A stretch of 64,000 nucleotides of DNA from Teichococcus rhizosphaerae (lineage in GTDB: Bacteria > Pseudomonadota > Alphaproteobacteria > Acetobacterales > Acetobacteraceae), in assembly GCF_002631185.1 (NCBI RefSeq), contig NZ_PDNU01000017.1:62001-126000 (forward strand). The letters run 5' to 3'. The position numbers were made by a program, and so were the translations under genes. Shown here one piece after another: positions 34,229 through 43,728 of the stretch (positions within the stretch are counted from its first letter, which is position 1; every line of letters starts with the position of its first letter). The notes beneath the pieces were generated by a model. It had not been told where the DNA came from. It saw only the letters and a list, made by a program, of their open reading frames with translations, and searched no databases.

Positions 34229-34852
34229 TCAGCGGGGCGGCGGCACCGGGCCGGCGTTGCGCGCCGCCTGGGCGATGGCGCGGGTGAAGCCGTCCGCATC
34301 CATGGCCAGCAGGTCGCGCTGGCGCACCGGCACGGCGACGAACACCTTCAGGAAGCGCCCCGCAGCGATGCCGACGCAGAGCTGCTGCCACATCTCGGTG
34401 CGGCCATAGGTGCCGTCCAGCACCGCGCATTGCAGTGGCGCGCCGCCCGGCACCTCCAGCACGCGGCGGCCAGCCTCGGCCATCTGGCGGCCGGGGGCCG
34501 GCGCCAGCGCCTCGGCCACGCCCTCGTTCAGCTGGGCGTCCACCACCGCCGGCGGGGTTTCGGGCGGCAGCGGCGGCAGGCCCCTGTCATAGACGATGAC
34601 GGAGGCGATGGCGGCCCGCGCCGCCACGCCGGCATAGGCGGGGGTGGCATAGTCCACCGCGCGCCCCTGGCCGGGCTGGGAGGCCTCCAGGTCGGCCGTC
34701 AGGCCGCGGGTGAAGCCGGCCGCCTCCTCGGGCAGCCGGGCCAGCACCGCATCCAGGCTCGGCCGCGCCGCCAGGGGGCCGCCCGCGCCCTCCGGCTGCG
34801 CCGCGCAGCCGGCCAGCAGGGCGGCCAGCGCCAAGCCGAGTCCGGCGCGCAT
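34229..34852 (-). CDS. Putative lipoprotein of unknown function
   Basis: 207 residues. The N-terminal lipoprotein signal MRAGLGLALAALLAGCAAQ has a lipobox LAGC with Cys16. The mature part (LDAVLARLPEEAAGFTRGL, YATPAYAGVAARAAIASVIV, VFVAVPVRQRDLLAMDADGF) is not a family I can name; a small alpha/beta domain is likely. ATG 34852 is chosen for the signal and overlaps the stop of a 17-codon reading frame. It stands alone between converging and upstream genes. Confidence 0.75.
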   Translation of the reverse strand: MRAGLGLALAALLAGCAAQPEGAGGPLAARPSLDAVLARLPEEAAGFTRGLTADLEASQPGQGRAVDYATPAYAGVAARAAIASVIVYDRGLPPLPPETPPAVVDAQLNEGVAEALAPAPGRQMAEAGRRVLEVPGGAPLQCAVLDGTYGRTEMWQQLCVGIAAGRFLKVFVAVPVRQRDLLAMDADGFTRAIAQAARNAGPVPPPR

Positions 34853-34905
34853 CAATGGCTCACCCCGGGCCGGCCGGAAGCGGGGTTGAGCGTCGCATTC
34901 GCCAT
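34852..34905 (-). CDS. Possible 17-residue leader peptide before the lipoprotein gene
   Basis: A reading frame MANATLNPASGRPGVSH starts at ATG 34905, 8 nt after a clear GGAGG, and its TGA shares one base with the lipoprotein ATG (TGATG). The lipoprotein's own ribosome site is weaker (GGGTGAG). It may simply couple translation of the lipoprotein; conservation is unknown. Confidence 0.35.
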   Translation of the reverse strand: MANATLNPASGRPGVSH

Positions 34906-35046
34906 GATCAGGACCTCCCAGAGCAGTTGTACGCCGAGCGCGGCGGTCAGCACCCGCCGACATAGGCGATGATCCTGAAGCAATCCAGCAGCTTGGCCGG
35001 AACCTCGCCGCACGGCTTCGCCAGCGGGCGGCGCCACAGGCGATGC

Positions 35047-35056
35047 GGGGGGGGGG
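35047..35056. repeat. Homopolymeric G10 tract
   Basis: A run of ten G in the 246-bp gap between the lipoprotein leader and terC. On the minus strand an open frame (35045-34947) encoding RLWRRPLAKPCGEVPAKLLD and CFRIIAYVGGC follows the run but has no start codon in frame; a one-base change in the tract would join it to ATG 35089. Confidence 0.9.
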
Positions 35057-35094
35057 CGTGCGGCGGCGGGATGGCCAGGCCCGCCGCATGGGCA

Positions 35095-35128
35095 CGAAAA
35101 AGGGCGCCCCGCGCGAGGCGGGGCGCCC
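35095..35128 (-). terminator. Rho-independent terminator of terC
   Basis: On the minus strand GGGCGCCCCGC, loop of 5, GCGGGGCGCCC (35102-35128) is followed by TTTTTCG. It lies 24 bp after the terC stop. Confidence 0.85.
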
Positions 35129-35151
35129 GGAAGCTCCGCGCGGCGCGCGGC

Positions 35152-35967
35152 TCAGTGCGTCCGCTGGCGCTCCAGCGCCTGCCGGATGCTGGTGCCGATG
35201 GCCGCGACCAGCACCGTCACCACCACCAGCTGCAGCAGCGTGGCGCCGACCCACAGCCAGGTGGGGAACACCCCCGGCAGCGCCAGGTAGCCGAGCGGCA
35301 GGGCCAGGTACATGTAGGCCTCCGGCACCGCCTGGGTCACTTCCGCCGTGCCGCCCAGGATCATGGTGATGGCGACGTAGAGGATGACCAGCAGGCCCAG
35401 CCAGGCGATCCAGCGGTGACGGTCGAGCAGCCGCGCGATCAGCGTGGCGGCGACGCCCATCAGCACCACCGAGACGGCGAGGCCGACGACCAGCACCCAC
35501 AGGTGGTCCTTGGCCGCGCCGGCCACGGCCAGCACGTTGTCGAGCGACATGGAGATGTCGGCCACCAGGATCTGGATGATGGCCTGGCGCAGCGTCTTGC
35601 GGGGAGCGCCCGGAGCGGCGGCGTCGGTATTGGCGGCCTCGATCGCCTCCACGCCCTCTTCCTGGTCGCCATGCCCGGCGCCCTCGCGCAGCTCGCGGAA
35701 CATCTTCCAGCAGACCCACAGCAGCAGCACGCCGCCCGCCAGGGTGATGCCGACAATGGCCAGGAGCTGCGTCGTGATGGCCGCGAAGCCGATGCGCATC
35801 ACCGTGGCGGCCACGATGCCCCAGAAGATCGCCTTGCGGCGCTGGTCCGACGGCAGGCCCGCAGCGGCCATGCCGACCACGATGGCATTGTCGCCCGCCA
35901 GCACGAGGTCAATGAAGAGAACCTGACCGAGAGCGATCAACTCTGGCATGAAGGCAGCCAAATCCAT
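35152..35967 (-). CDS. TerC family integral membrane protein
   Basis: 271 residues, about seven helices, with the family's repeated acidic membrane motifs DLVLAGDNAIVVGMAA and VADISMSLDNVLAVAGAAKD. TerC proteins are linked to tellurite resistance and, in better studied cases, to Mn2+ export and metalation of exported enzymes. A charged loop (about 100-130) separates the two halves. ATG 35967 (MDLAAFMPELIALGQV) is chosen over the upstream ATG 36024, which would add a non-conserved tail. It is divergent from purB. Confidence 0.9.
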   Translation of the reverse strand: MDLAAFMPELIALGQVLFIDLVLAGDNAIVVGMAAAGLPSDQRRKAIFWGIVAATVMRIGFAAITTQLLAIVGITLAGGVLLLWVCWKMFRELREGAGHGDQEEGVEAIEAANTDAAAPGAPRKTLRQAIIQILVADISMSLDNVLAVAGAAKDHLWVLVVGLAVSVVLMGVAATLIARLLDRHRWIAWLGLLVILYVAITMILGGTAEVTQAVPEAYMYLALPLGYLALPGVFPTWLWVGATLLQLVVVTVLVAAIGTSIRQALERQRTH

Positions 35968-36176
35968 GAACCCGTTCCCATTCCCGGTGGAAAGCGGCGC
36001 ATAGAGCGACACTTGGCATGACACAACATCTGTGTCGCTCGGGTTACTTTTTTGACATGTTCAGGCGGTTGACGCGGTTGGCCTCTGCCGCCATTCCCGG
36101 CGCCTTCCGGGCCGTCCGCGTGCCGGCCTTCGCTCCCGCCGGCGCCCCCGCTGGCGCCCCCGCAGGAGGATCGCGC

Positions 36177-37514
<1,338 letters not shown>

Positions 37515-37663
37515 GGCACCCGCGCGGCGCCGCCCGCCCTGTGCCGGGGCGGGCGGCGCGGCACACAGGAAGGTGTAGGGCGGCCACATCGCCGCCCGCC
37601 CCTCGCCATGGTTCTGCCCCATGCCGGCATGACACTCGCGCCATGTCGAGGAGGGACCGAACC

Positions 37664-37975
37664 ATGCCAGGCTTGCATCGACTGGCTCCGCGCCGACTGG
37701 TCCTGGCCGGGCTCGCCGCCATCGGGCTGATGCTCGGCCTCACCGCCGCCCCCGCGCCCGTCCGGGCGGAGGAGGTGGTGCTGGTGCATGACCATCGCGG
37801 CTGGCGCCACCATCGCGGCCATCACCCGCGCTACTACGGCCCGCCGCCGCGCCCGCGCTATTACGCGCCGCCGCCGCGCTATTACCACCCGCCGCCGGTG
37901 CGCTACTACCATCCGCCGCCGCCGCCCCGCTATTACCGCCCGCCGCCGCGCGCCGGCATCTATTTCGGGTTCTGA
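37664..37975 (+). CDS. Small exported His/Tyr/Pro-rich protein
   Basis: 103 residues. Signal peptide at about 1-35 (LVLAGLAAIGLMLGLTAAPA, cleavage near VRAEE). The mature part is a low-complexity repeat of HHRG, RYY, PPPR and YHPPP blocks ending RAGIYFGF. Such YYxPPPR proteins are common in alphaproteobacterial secretomes (YXWGXW-type or similar small surface proteins) and have no known function; clustered His and Tyr could bind metal. ATG 37664 follows GAGGAGGGA; ATG 37643 is upstream but lacks such a site. Confidence 0.78.
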   Translation: MPGLHRLAPRRLVLAGLAAIGLMLGLTAAPAPVRAEEVVLVHDHRGWRHHRGHHPRYYGPPPRPRYYAPPPRYYHPPPVRYYHPPPPPRYYRPPPRAGIYFGF

Positions 37976-38030
37976 TCTTCCGGGCGCCCGAGACGGCGTG
38001 CCCAGAACGGCGCGCCCGCCGCCAATGGCG

Positions 38031-38064
38031 AAAGGGCCGGGGGAATGCCTTCCCCCGGCCCTTT
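38031..38064. terminator. Bidirectional rho-independent terminator
   Basis: AAAGGGCCGGGGGAA and TTCCCCCGGCCCTTT form a perfect 15-bp stem with loop TGCC, flanked by T on the plus side and A on the other. It serves the exported His/Tyr protein gene (+) and ubiK (-). Confidence 0.88.
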
Positions 38065-38136
38065 TCCGTTTCGCCACGCCGGCCCTCAGTCATGCCCGGA
38101 GCGGCCGCCTGGCCGCCCCGGAAGCGGGGCCGTGGG

Positions 38137-38751
38137 TCAGAGCGGCTTCGCGGGGTGCGAGTCGCCGCCACCGGAGCCCGCGGCCCGGCCCGGCTCGGTG
38201 CCGGCCGGCGGCGCGCCCTCGCCGCCCTTGTCCGCCGCCTCGTCGGCCAGGCGAGGGCCGCCGGCATGGAGGGGCGGCTCGGCCGACTGGGTGGGCTCCG
38301 GCGCGGGCGTGAGCGGCGCCGCGCCGGCCGGGCTGGCCGAGGCGCCGGCGGAAGCCCCGGTGGTGGGGCCGGCGCCCAGGATCCCCTCGGCGGAGCCGGC
38401 GCCAAAGACCGCGCCCGGGGCACCGGGCTCGGAAGTCCCGCCGGCGGAGCCGGTGCCGCCATTCCCGCCGCCCAGCTTCGCCTCCAGCGCGGCCACGCGG
38501 GCGGCGAGCGCGGTGCTTTCCTCGCGGGCGCGGCGGGCCACCTCCAGAGCGGCGTCCAGGTCCTCGCGCCGCACCAGCTCCAGCCGCTGCACCATCATCT
38601 CCACCTGGGAGCGGGCCATCGCCTCCACCTCGGCGCGCAGGCCCGAGACCATGGAGAAGGCGCCGCCGGCCAGGCCGGCCAGATCGTCGAAAAGGCGGCC
38701 GCGGCGGCCAGGGCCATTGCCGGCACCGCTCTCAGAACCCGATTCCATCAT
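38137..38751 (-). CDS. UbiK/BMFP family accessory protein
   Basis: 204 residues. The N-terminal 85 residues (GRLFDDLAGLAGGAFSMVSG, LRAEVEAMARSQVEMMVQRL, ELVRREDLDAALEVARRARE) are the membrane-fusogenic coiled-coil domain of UbiK/YqiC, which assists ubiquinone synthesis in E. coli and forms trimers. The following 110 residues are a Gly/Ala/Pro/Ser-rich tail without homology that I can name, making the protein about twice the usual size. ATG 38751 or 38748 follows AAGGAGA. It is divergent from hldD. Confidence 0.82.
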   Translation of the reverse strand: MMESGSESGAGNGPGRRGRLFDDLAGLAGGAFSMVSGLRAEVEAMARSQVEMMVQRLELVRREDLDAALEVARRAREESTALAARVAALEAKLGGGNGGTGSAGGTSEPGAPGAVFGAGSAEGILGAGPTTGASAGASASPAGAAPLTPAPEPTQSAEPPLHAGGPRLADEAADKGGEGAPPAGTEPGRAAGSGGGDSHPAKPL

Positions 38752-38891
38752 GAACTCTCCTTGTTGCGGCACCTGTGGGCCGGCGGCTCGAACGGGGGCG
38801 GTTGCCGGGGCCGGCGCACGCCGCCTATACCCGGCCCGCCCGGCGGGCGACCATTCCCTCCCGCTTGTCCATCGTCGCGGAAGGCTCGCGC

Positions 38892-39884
38892 ATGTATCTG
38901 GTCACTGGCGGCGCCGGTTTCATCGGCTCCAACCTCGTCGCGGCACTTTGCGAGCGGGGCGCGGAAGTCCTGGTCTGCGACCGGCTGCGCGGCGGCGAGC
39001 CGGGGCGGGAGAAGTGGCGCAACCTGGCCCACCACCCCATCGCCGGCATCCTGCCGCCCGAGAAGCTGTGGGACTGGCTGGAGGACGCGCCCCGGCCGGA
39101 GGCGATCTTCCACCTCGGCGCCATCAGCGACACCACGGTGCGCGACGGCGACCTGGTGGCGGAGAACAACCTTTCCCTGACGCTGCGCCTCTACGCCTGG
39201 TGCGCCGAGCACGGGGTGCGCCTCATCTACGCCTCCTCCGCCGCCACCTATGGCGACGGCGCGCTGGGCTTCGACGACGATGCGAGCCCCGCCGCCCTGG
39301 CCGCGCTGCGCCCGCTCAACCTGTATGGCTGGTCGAAGCACGCGACGGACCGGCGCATCGCCGACCTGCTGGCGCGCGGCCGCGCGGCGCCGCCGCAATG
39401 GGCGGGGCTGAAGTTCTTCAACGTCTACGGTCCCAATGAATTCCACAAGGGCCGCATGGCCAGCGTGGCGCTGCACAAGTTCCGCCAGATCATGGCCGGC
39501 ACCCCCGCCACCCTGTTCCGCTCGGACCGCGAGGGCATCGCCGATGGCGAGCAGCTGCGCGACTTCGTGCATGTGGACGACTGCGTGGAGGTGATGCTCT
39601 GGCTGCTGGACAACCCGCAGGCCAGCGGGCTGTTCAACGTCGGCACCGGCACGGCGCGCTCCTTCCTCGACCTGACGCGGGCGGTCTATGCCGCGCTGGG
39701 CAAGACGCCGGAGATCGCCTTCATCGAGATGCCGGTCGATCTGGCGGGCAAGTACCAGTACTTCACCCAGGCCCGGATGGAGCGGCTGCGCGCGGCCGGC
39801 TTCACCGGCGCCGCCACCAGCCTGGAGGACGGGGTGCGGCGCTACGTGCAGGACTTCCTCACCCGCCCCGACCCGTATCGCTGA
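38892..39884 (+). CDS. hldD: ADP-L-glycero-D-manno-heptose-6-epimerase
   Basis: Converts ADP-D-glycero- to ADP-L-glycero-manno-heptose for the lipopolysaccharide core. The 330-residue extended SDR begins MYLVTGGAGFIGSNLVAALC, has HLGAISDTT, the catalytic SSAATYG and YGWSKHATDRR (Tyr-x3-Lys), and the family-specific FFNVYGPNEFHKGRMASV and MPVDLAGKYQYFTQA. No other heptose genes are in the window. It is 15 bp upstream of lgt. Confidence 0.94.
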   Translation: MYLVTGGAGFIGSNLVAALCERGAEVLVCDRLRGGEPGREKWRNLAHHPIAGILPPEKLWDWLEDAPRPEAIFHLGAISDTTVRDGDLVAENNLSLTLRLYAWCAEHGVRLIYASSAATYGDGALGFDDDASPAALAALRPLNLYGWSKHATDRRIADLLARGRAAPPQWAGLKFFNVYGPNEFHKGRMASVALHKFRQIMAGTPATLFRSDREGIADGEQLRDFVHVDDCVEVMLWLLDNPQASGLFNVGTGTARSFLDLTRAVYAALGKTPEIAFIEMPVDLAGKYQYFTQARMERLRAAGFTGAATSLEDGVRRYVQDFLTRPDPYR

Positions 39885-39899
39885 AGGCGCGCGCCCCGC

Positions 39900-40706
39900 A
39901 TGCTCCTCGCCCTGCCCTTCCCCGCCATCGACCCGGTGCTGATCCAGCTCGGCCCGCTGGCGGTCCGCTGGTACGCGCTGGCCTATATCGCCGGCATCAT
40001 CCTGGGCTGGCGGCTGATGCGCCGCCTGGTGGCGCTGCGGCCGGTGGCGGCCAGCGCGGAGCAGGTGGACGACTTCGTCACCTGGGCGGTGCTCGGCGTC
40101 ATCCTGGGCGGCCGCCTCGGCTATGTGCTGTTCTACCAGGCGGACCACTACCTGTCCGCCCCCTGGGAGGCGCTCTACCTCTGGCGCGGCGGCATGTCCT
40201 TCCATGGCGGCGCGGCGGGGGTGATCCTGGCCATGTTCCTGTTCTGCCGGAAGCACGGCCTCAGCTTCCGCCGCTTCGGCGACCGGCTGACGGCGGTGGT
40301 GCCGATCGGCCTGTTCTTCGGCCGGCTGGCCAACTTCATCAATGGCGAGCTGTGGGGCCGCGTCACGGACGTGCCCTGGGCCATGGTCTTTCCGCATGGC
40401 GGGCCGGAGCCGCGCCACCCGAGCCAGCTCTACCAGGCGGCGATGGAGGGGCTCTGCCTGTTCGTGCTGCTGCAGGTGCTGGTCCGCATCCCCGCCATCC
40501 GGGAGCGGCGCGGCTTCACCGCCGGCGCCTTCCTGGCCGGCTACGGCGTGGCGCGCGTCATCGGCGAGCTGTTCCGCCAGCCGGACGCGCAGCTCGGCTT
40601 CCTGTGGGGCGGCGCCACCATGGGCCAGCTCCTCTCGGTCCCGATGATCCTGGCCGGCCTCGCCCTGATGCTGCTCGCCCCGCGGGACCGCGGGACGCCG
40701 GCATGA
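39900..40706 (+). CDS. lgt: Prolipoprotein diacylglyceryl transferase
   Basis: Inner-membrane enzyme that adds diacylglycerol to the lipobox Cys of prolipoproteins. The 268 residues have seven helices, GPLAVRWYALAYIAGIILGW, the Lgt signature GRLANFINGELWGRVTDVPW and RHPSQLYQAAMEG. It is part of the coupled series lgt - NDUFAF7-type methyltransferase - pgeF, joined by ATGA overlaps. Confidence 0.96.
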   Translation: MLLALPFPAIDPVLIQLGPLAVRWYALAYIAGIILGWRLMRRLVALRPVAASAEQVDDFVTWAVLGVILGGRLGYVLFYQADHYLSAPWEALYLWRGGMSFHGGAAGVILAMFLFCRKHGLSFRRFGDRLTAVVPIGLFFGRLANFINGELWGRVTDVPWAMVFPHGGPEPRHPSQLYQAAMEGLCLFVLLQVLVRIPAIRERRGFTAGAFLAGYGVARVIGELFRQPDAQLGFLWGGATMGQLLSVPMILAGLALMLLAPRDRGTPA

Positions 40707-41728
40707 CGGAGGCGCCGGAGCGGCTGGACCGCTTCATGGCCCGCGCCGCCGCCGCCTATTACGGCGGGCGCGACCCGTTCGGCGCGCGCGGCGACTTCAC
40801 CACGGCCCCCGAGATCAGCCAGGCCTTCGGCGAGTGTCTGGGGCTGTGGGCGGCGGTGGCGTGGCAGTCCATGGGCCGCCCCGCGCCGGTGCTGCTGGCC
40901 GAGGCCGGCCCCGGGCGCGGCACGCTGATGGCCGACGCGCTGCGCGCCATCGGCCAGGTGATGCCCGCCTTCCGCGCCGCGCTGCGGGTGCATCTGGTGG
41001 AACAGAGCCCGGTGCTCCGCGCCGCCCAGGCCCAGGCCGTGGAGCCCCTCCTGGACCAGGACGGCGCCACCTGGCACGAGGACCTCTCCACCCTGCCGGA
41101 CGGCCCGCTGCTGCTGCTCGGCAACGAGTTCCTGGACGCGCTGCCGGTGCGGCAGTTCGTCCGCCGGGGCGGGGCATGGATGGAGCGGTATGTGCAGGCC
41201 GGCGCCTTTGTGGAACAGCCCGCCGGGGACGTCGCGGGTCCCGCCCTGCCGGCGGCGGCGCCGGATGGCGCGGTGCAGGAGGTCTCCGAGGCGGCGCGCG
41301 GGCTGGTGGCGGCGCTGGCGGCGCGGCTGGCGGCACAGGGCGGCGCCGCGCTGTTCCTCGACTACGGCCCGGCCGCGAGCGGCTTCGGCGACTCGCTGCA
41401 GGCCCTCCGGGGCCACCGCGCCGCCGACCCGCTGGCCGATCCGGGGGAGGTGGACATCACCGCCCATGTCGATTTCGCCGCCCTCGCCGCCGCCGCCCGC
41501 GCGGCCGGCGCCGCCGCCCATGGCCCAGTGCCGCAGGGGCTGTTCCTGCAGGCGCTGGGGCTGGTGACGCGGGCCGCCATGCTGGCCCGCGCCGCCCCCG
41601 CCACGGCGGGCCACCAGCTTTCCGCCGCGCAGCGGCTGATCGCCCCGGAAGGAATGGGGCGGTTGTTCAAGGCGCTGGCGATCTGCCACCCTGACCTGCC
41701 CACCCCGCCGGGCTTCGAGGCCGCATGA
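40703..41728 (+). CDS. SAM-dependent methyltransferase, NDUFAF7 family
   Basis: 341 residues of the COG1565/MidA family. YYGGRDPFGARGDFTTAPEI, SQAFGECLGLWAAVAWQ, EAGPGRGTLMADALRA (SAM loop) and LLGNEFLDALPVRQFV match the mitochondrial NDUFAF7 arginine methyltransferase that acts on complex I subunit NDUFS2. The bacterial substrate is presumably the NuoD-equivalent but is unproven. ATG 40703 overlaps lgt's stop, and pgeF overlaps this gene's stop, both ATGA. Confidence 0.92.
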   Translation: MTEAPERLDRFMARAAAAYYGGRDPFGARGDFTTAPEISQAFGECLGLWAAVAWQSMGRPAPVLLAEAGPGRGTLMADALRAIGQVMPAFRAALRVHLVEQSPVLRAAQAQAVEPLLDQDGATWHEDLSTLPDGPLLLLGNEFLDALPVRQFVRRGGAWMERYVQAGAFVEQPAGDVAGPALPAAAPDGAVQEVSEAARGLVAALAARLAAQGGAALFLDYGPAASGFGDSLQALRGHRAADPLADPGEVDITAHVDFAALAAAARAAGAAAHGPVPQGLFLQALGLVTRAAMLARAAPATAGHQLSAAQRLIAPEGMGRLFKALAICHPDLPTPPGFEAA

Positions 41729-42495
41729 CCGCCGAATACCTTTCCACCGACCTTCTCGCCGGCCTGCCGCACGGCTTCTTCACCCGCCGCGGCGGCGTCT
41801 CGCAGGGCGGCTTCGCCACGCTGAACTGCTCGCTCTCGGGGCAGGACGACCCCGGGGCGGTGGCCGCCAACCGCGCCCGCGCGATGGCGGCGCTGGGCCT
41901 GCCCGCCGCCGCCCTGTCCGGCGCGCACCAGGTGCACGGCGCGGCCGTGGCGGTGGTGGACGCGCCCATCCCGAACGAGGCCCGCCCCACCGCCGACGCG
42001 CTGGTGACCAGCCGGCCGGGCCTGGCGCTCGGCGTCGTCACCGCCGATTGCGGCCCCGTGCTGTTCGCCGACCGCGCGGCGGGGGTGGTGGGCGCCGCCC
42101 ATGCCGGCTGGCGCGGCGCGCTGGCGGGCATCCTGGAGGAAACGCTGCTGGCCATGGAGCGGCTGGGCGCCAGCCGCCACGCCATCACCGCCGTGGTCGG
42201 CCCCTGCATCCGGCAGGATTCCTACGAGGTGGGGGACGACCTGCGCGACGCGGTGCTGGCGCGCGAGGCGGCCGATGCGCGCTTCTTCGTCGCCGGCCGG
42301 CGCGAGGCGCACTGGCAGTTCGACCTCGCCGGCTATTGCGCCGCGCGGCTGGTGGCGGCAAGAACCGGCCGCGTGGCCGTGATCCCGGCCGATACCTGCG
42401 CCGAGCCGGACCGCTTCTTCAGCCACCGCCGCCGCACCCTGGCCGGCGAGGGACCGATCGGCCACCAGCTCTCGGCCATCGCCCTGCCGGCCTGA
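41725..42495 (+). CDS. pgeF: Peptidoglycan editing factor / polyphenol-oxidase-type protein
   Basis: 256-residue YfiH/PgeF family protein, which corrects mis-incorporated Ser in UDP-MurNAc peptides in E. coli. The metal-binding motifs are present: ALSGAHQVHGAAVAVV (His), VVTADCGPVLFAD (Cys) and VGAAHAGWRGALAGI (His). The CIRQDSYEVG and FDLAGYCAARL segments are also typical. It is the end of the lgt-led series. Confidence 0.92.
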   Translation: MTAEYLSTDLLAGLPHGFFTRRGGVSQGGFATLNCSLSGQDDPGAVAANRARAMAALGLPAAALSGAHQVHGAAVAVVDAPIPNEARPTADALVTSRPGLALGVVTADCGPVLFADRAAGVVGAAHAGWRGALAGILEETLLAMERLGASRHAITAVVGPCIRQDSYEVGDDLRDAVLAREAADARFFVAGRREAHWQFDLAGYCAARLVAARTGRVAVIPADTCAEPDRFFSHRRRTLAGEGPIGHQLSAIALPA

Positions 42496-42520
42496 TCCGC
42501 CCAACCGGAGGGCCAACCTC

Positions 42521-42592
42521 ATGCCCTACATGGTGATCTTCCTGCTGCTCCTCGTCCTGACCATGCTGGTGTCCTGTTTTGCGCTGCTCTGA
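42521..42592 (+). CDS. 23-residue single-helix membrane microprotein
   Basis: MPYMVIFLLLLVLTMLVSCF plus ALL: an almost entirely hydrophobic peptide starting at ATG 42521 with GGAGGG 9 nt upstream, between pgeF and a lipoprotein gene whose TTG start overlaps its end by 14 bp. The strong ribosome site and tight packing support translation; the sequence is not one I recognise. Confidence 0.55.
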   Translation: MPYMVIFLLLLVLTMLVSCFALL

Positions 42593-43565
42593 CCGCGGCC
42601 GCCCCGGCGCCGCCTTCCGGTGGCTGCCCTTCCTGCTGCTGCCCCTCCTGTTCCTGGCCGCCTGCGCCGACCTGCGGCCCTACAGGGGCAATCCGGGGGG
42701 CGAGGCGCGCCGGCTGGCGCTGCCGCCCGCCTACCGCATCGCCGTGCCCACCCCCACGGGCGCGCTGCTGACCGATGCGGGGGCGGAGCGCTTCGCGGGG
42801 GCGCTGGCGGAGGCGCTGCGGGGGGCGGAGGTGCCGGCCTCGGCCAACCCCGCCCAGCCGCTGGACTGGCCGCTGGTGGTCACCGCCCGGCGCGAGGGCG
42901 GCCGCGTGCTGCCCCGCTACGAGCTGTTCGACGCCGACGGCGCCTCGCTCGGCGCCACCGAGGGCAAGCCCGCCCCCCTGCGGGGCTGGGGCATGGAGGA
43001 GGAGGCGGTGTTCCGCGAGGTGGCGACGCGCGACGCCCCCGGCGTGGCCGCGCTGCTGGAGGCGGTGGAAGCCTCCCGCAAGGCCAGCGACCCGGCGGCG
43101 CTGGCCGGGCGCGGCCCCCTGCGCGTCCGCCTGGCCGGCGTGACGGGCGCCCCGGGCGACGGCAACAAGAGCCTGCGCGACCGGCTGGGCGAGTTCCTCA
43201 CCCGCCTCGGCTACCTGCCGCAGGACGGTGCCGAGGGCGCCACCTATGCCGTCCATGCCGAGGTGCAGGCGGTGCCGGCGCCGGACAACAAGCAGCGCAT
43301 CGAGCTGCAATGGATCGTCAGCCGGCGCGACGGCTATGAGCTCGGCCGGGTGGTGCAGATCAACGAGGTGCCGCGCGGCTCGCTGAACGGGCTGTGGGGC
43401 GACGTGGCCTATGTGGCGGCCGAGCAGGCGGCCAGCGGCATCCGCGAGGTGCTGCAGAACGCCGCCCAGCCGGAGCTGGACGTGGCCGCCCCGCCAGCCG
43501 CCCCATCGGCCCCGGCCCCGGCTCCAACCCCGGCCCCGGCACGGGCGGAGGCGCCCGCGCGCTGA
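42579..43565 (+). CDS. Putative lipoprotein, unknown function
   Basis: About 328 residues. The lipoprotein signal RWLPFLLLPLLFLAACADLR has lipobox LAAC. The mature part holds two similar alpha/beta-like segments (PAYRIAVPTPTGALLTDAGA, PLRVRLAGVTGAPGDGNKSL and IELQWIVSRRDGYELGRVVQ) and a Pro/Ala-rich tail. The family is not one I can name with confidence; the pattern fits a periplasmic lipoprotein of an export or envelope system. The start is TTG 42579, within the microprotein gene. Confidence 0.78.
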   Translation: MRCSDRGRPGAAFRWLPFLLLPLLFLAACADLRPYRGNPGGEARRLALPPAYRIAVPTPTGALLTDAGAERFAGALAEALRGAEVPASANPAQPLDWPLVVTARREGGRVLPRYELFDADGASLGATEGKPAPLRGWGMEEEAVFREVATRDAPGVAALLEAVEASRKASDPAALAGRGPLRVRLAGVTGAPGDGNKSLRDRLGEFLTRLGYLPQDGAEGATYAVHAEVQAVPAPDNKQRIELQWIVSRRDGYELGRVVQINEVPRGSLNGLWGDVAYVAAEQAASGIREVLQNAAQPELDVAAPPAAPSAPAPAPTPAPARAEAPAR

Positions 43566-43728
43566 GCGGGCCATGGGCCGCCGGGCCCCCGCGCCGTGAG
43601 GAATTGCACGCCAGCCATGCCAAAGGCCCGGCGGCGATAGACACGAGGCTGTCACGTTGCTACCACGCGCCCGTTCCTCGCCGGGCCCGACTTCTCCCTG
43701 GGTCCGCTGCCCGGAGATGCCGCGCCCC

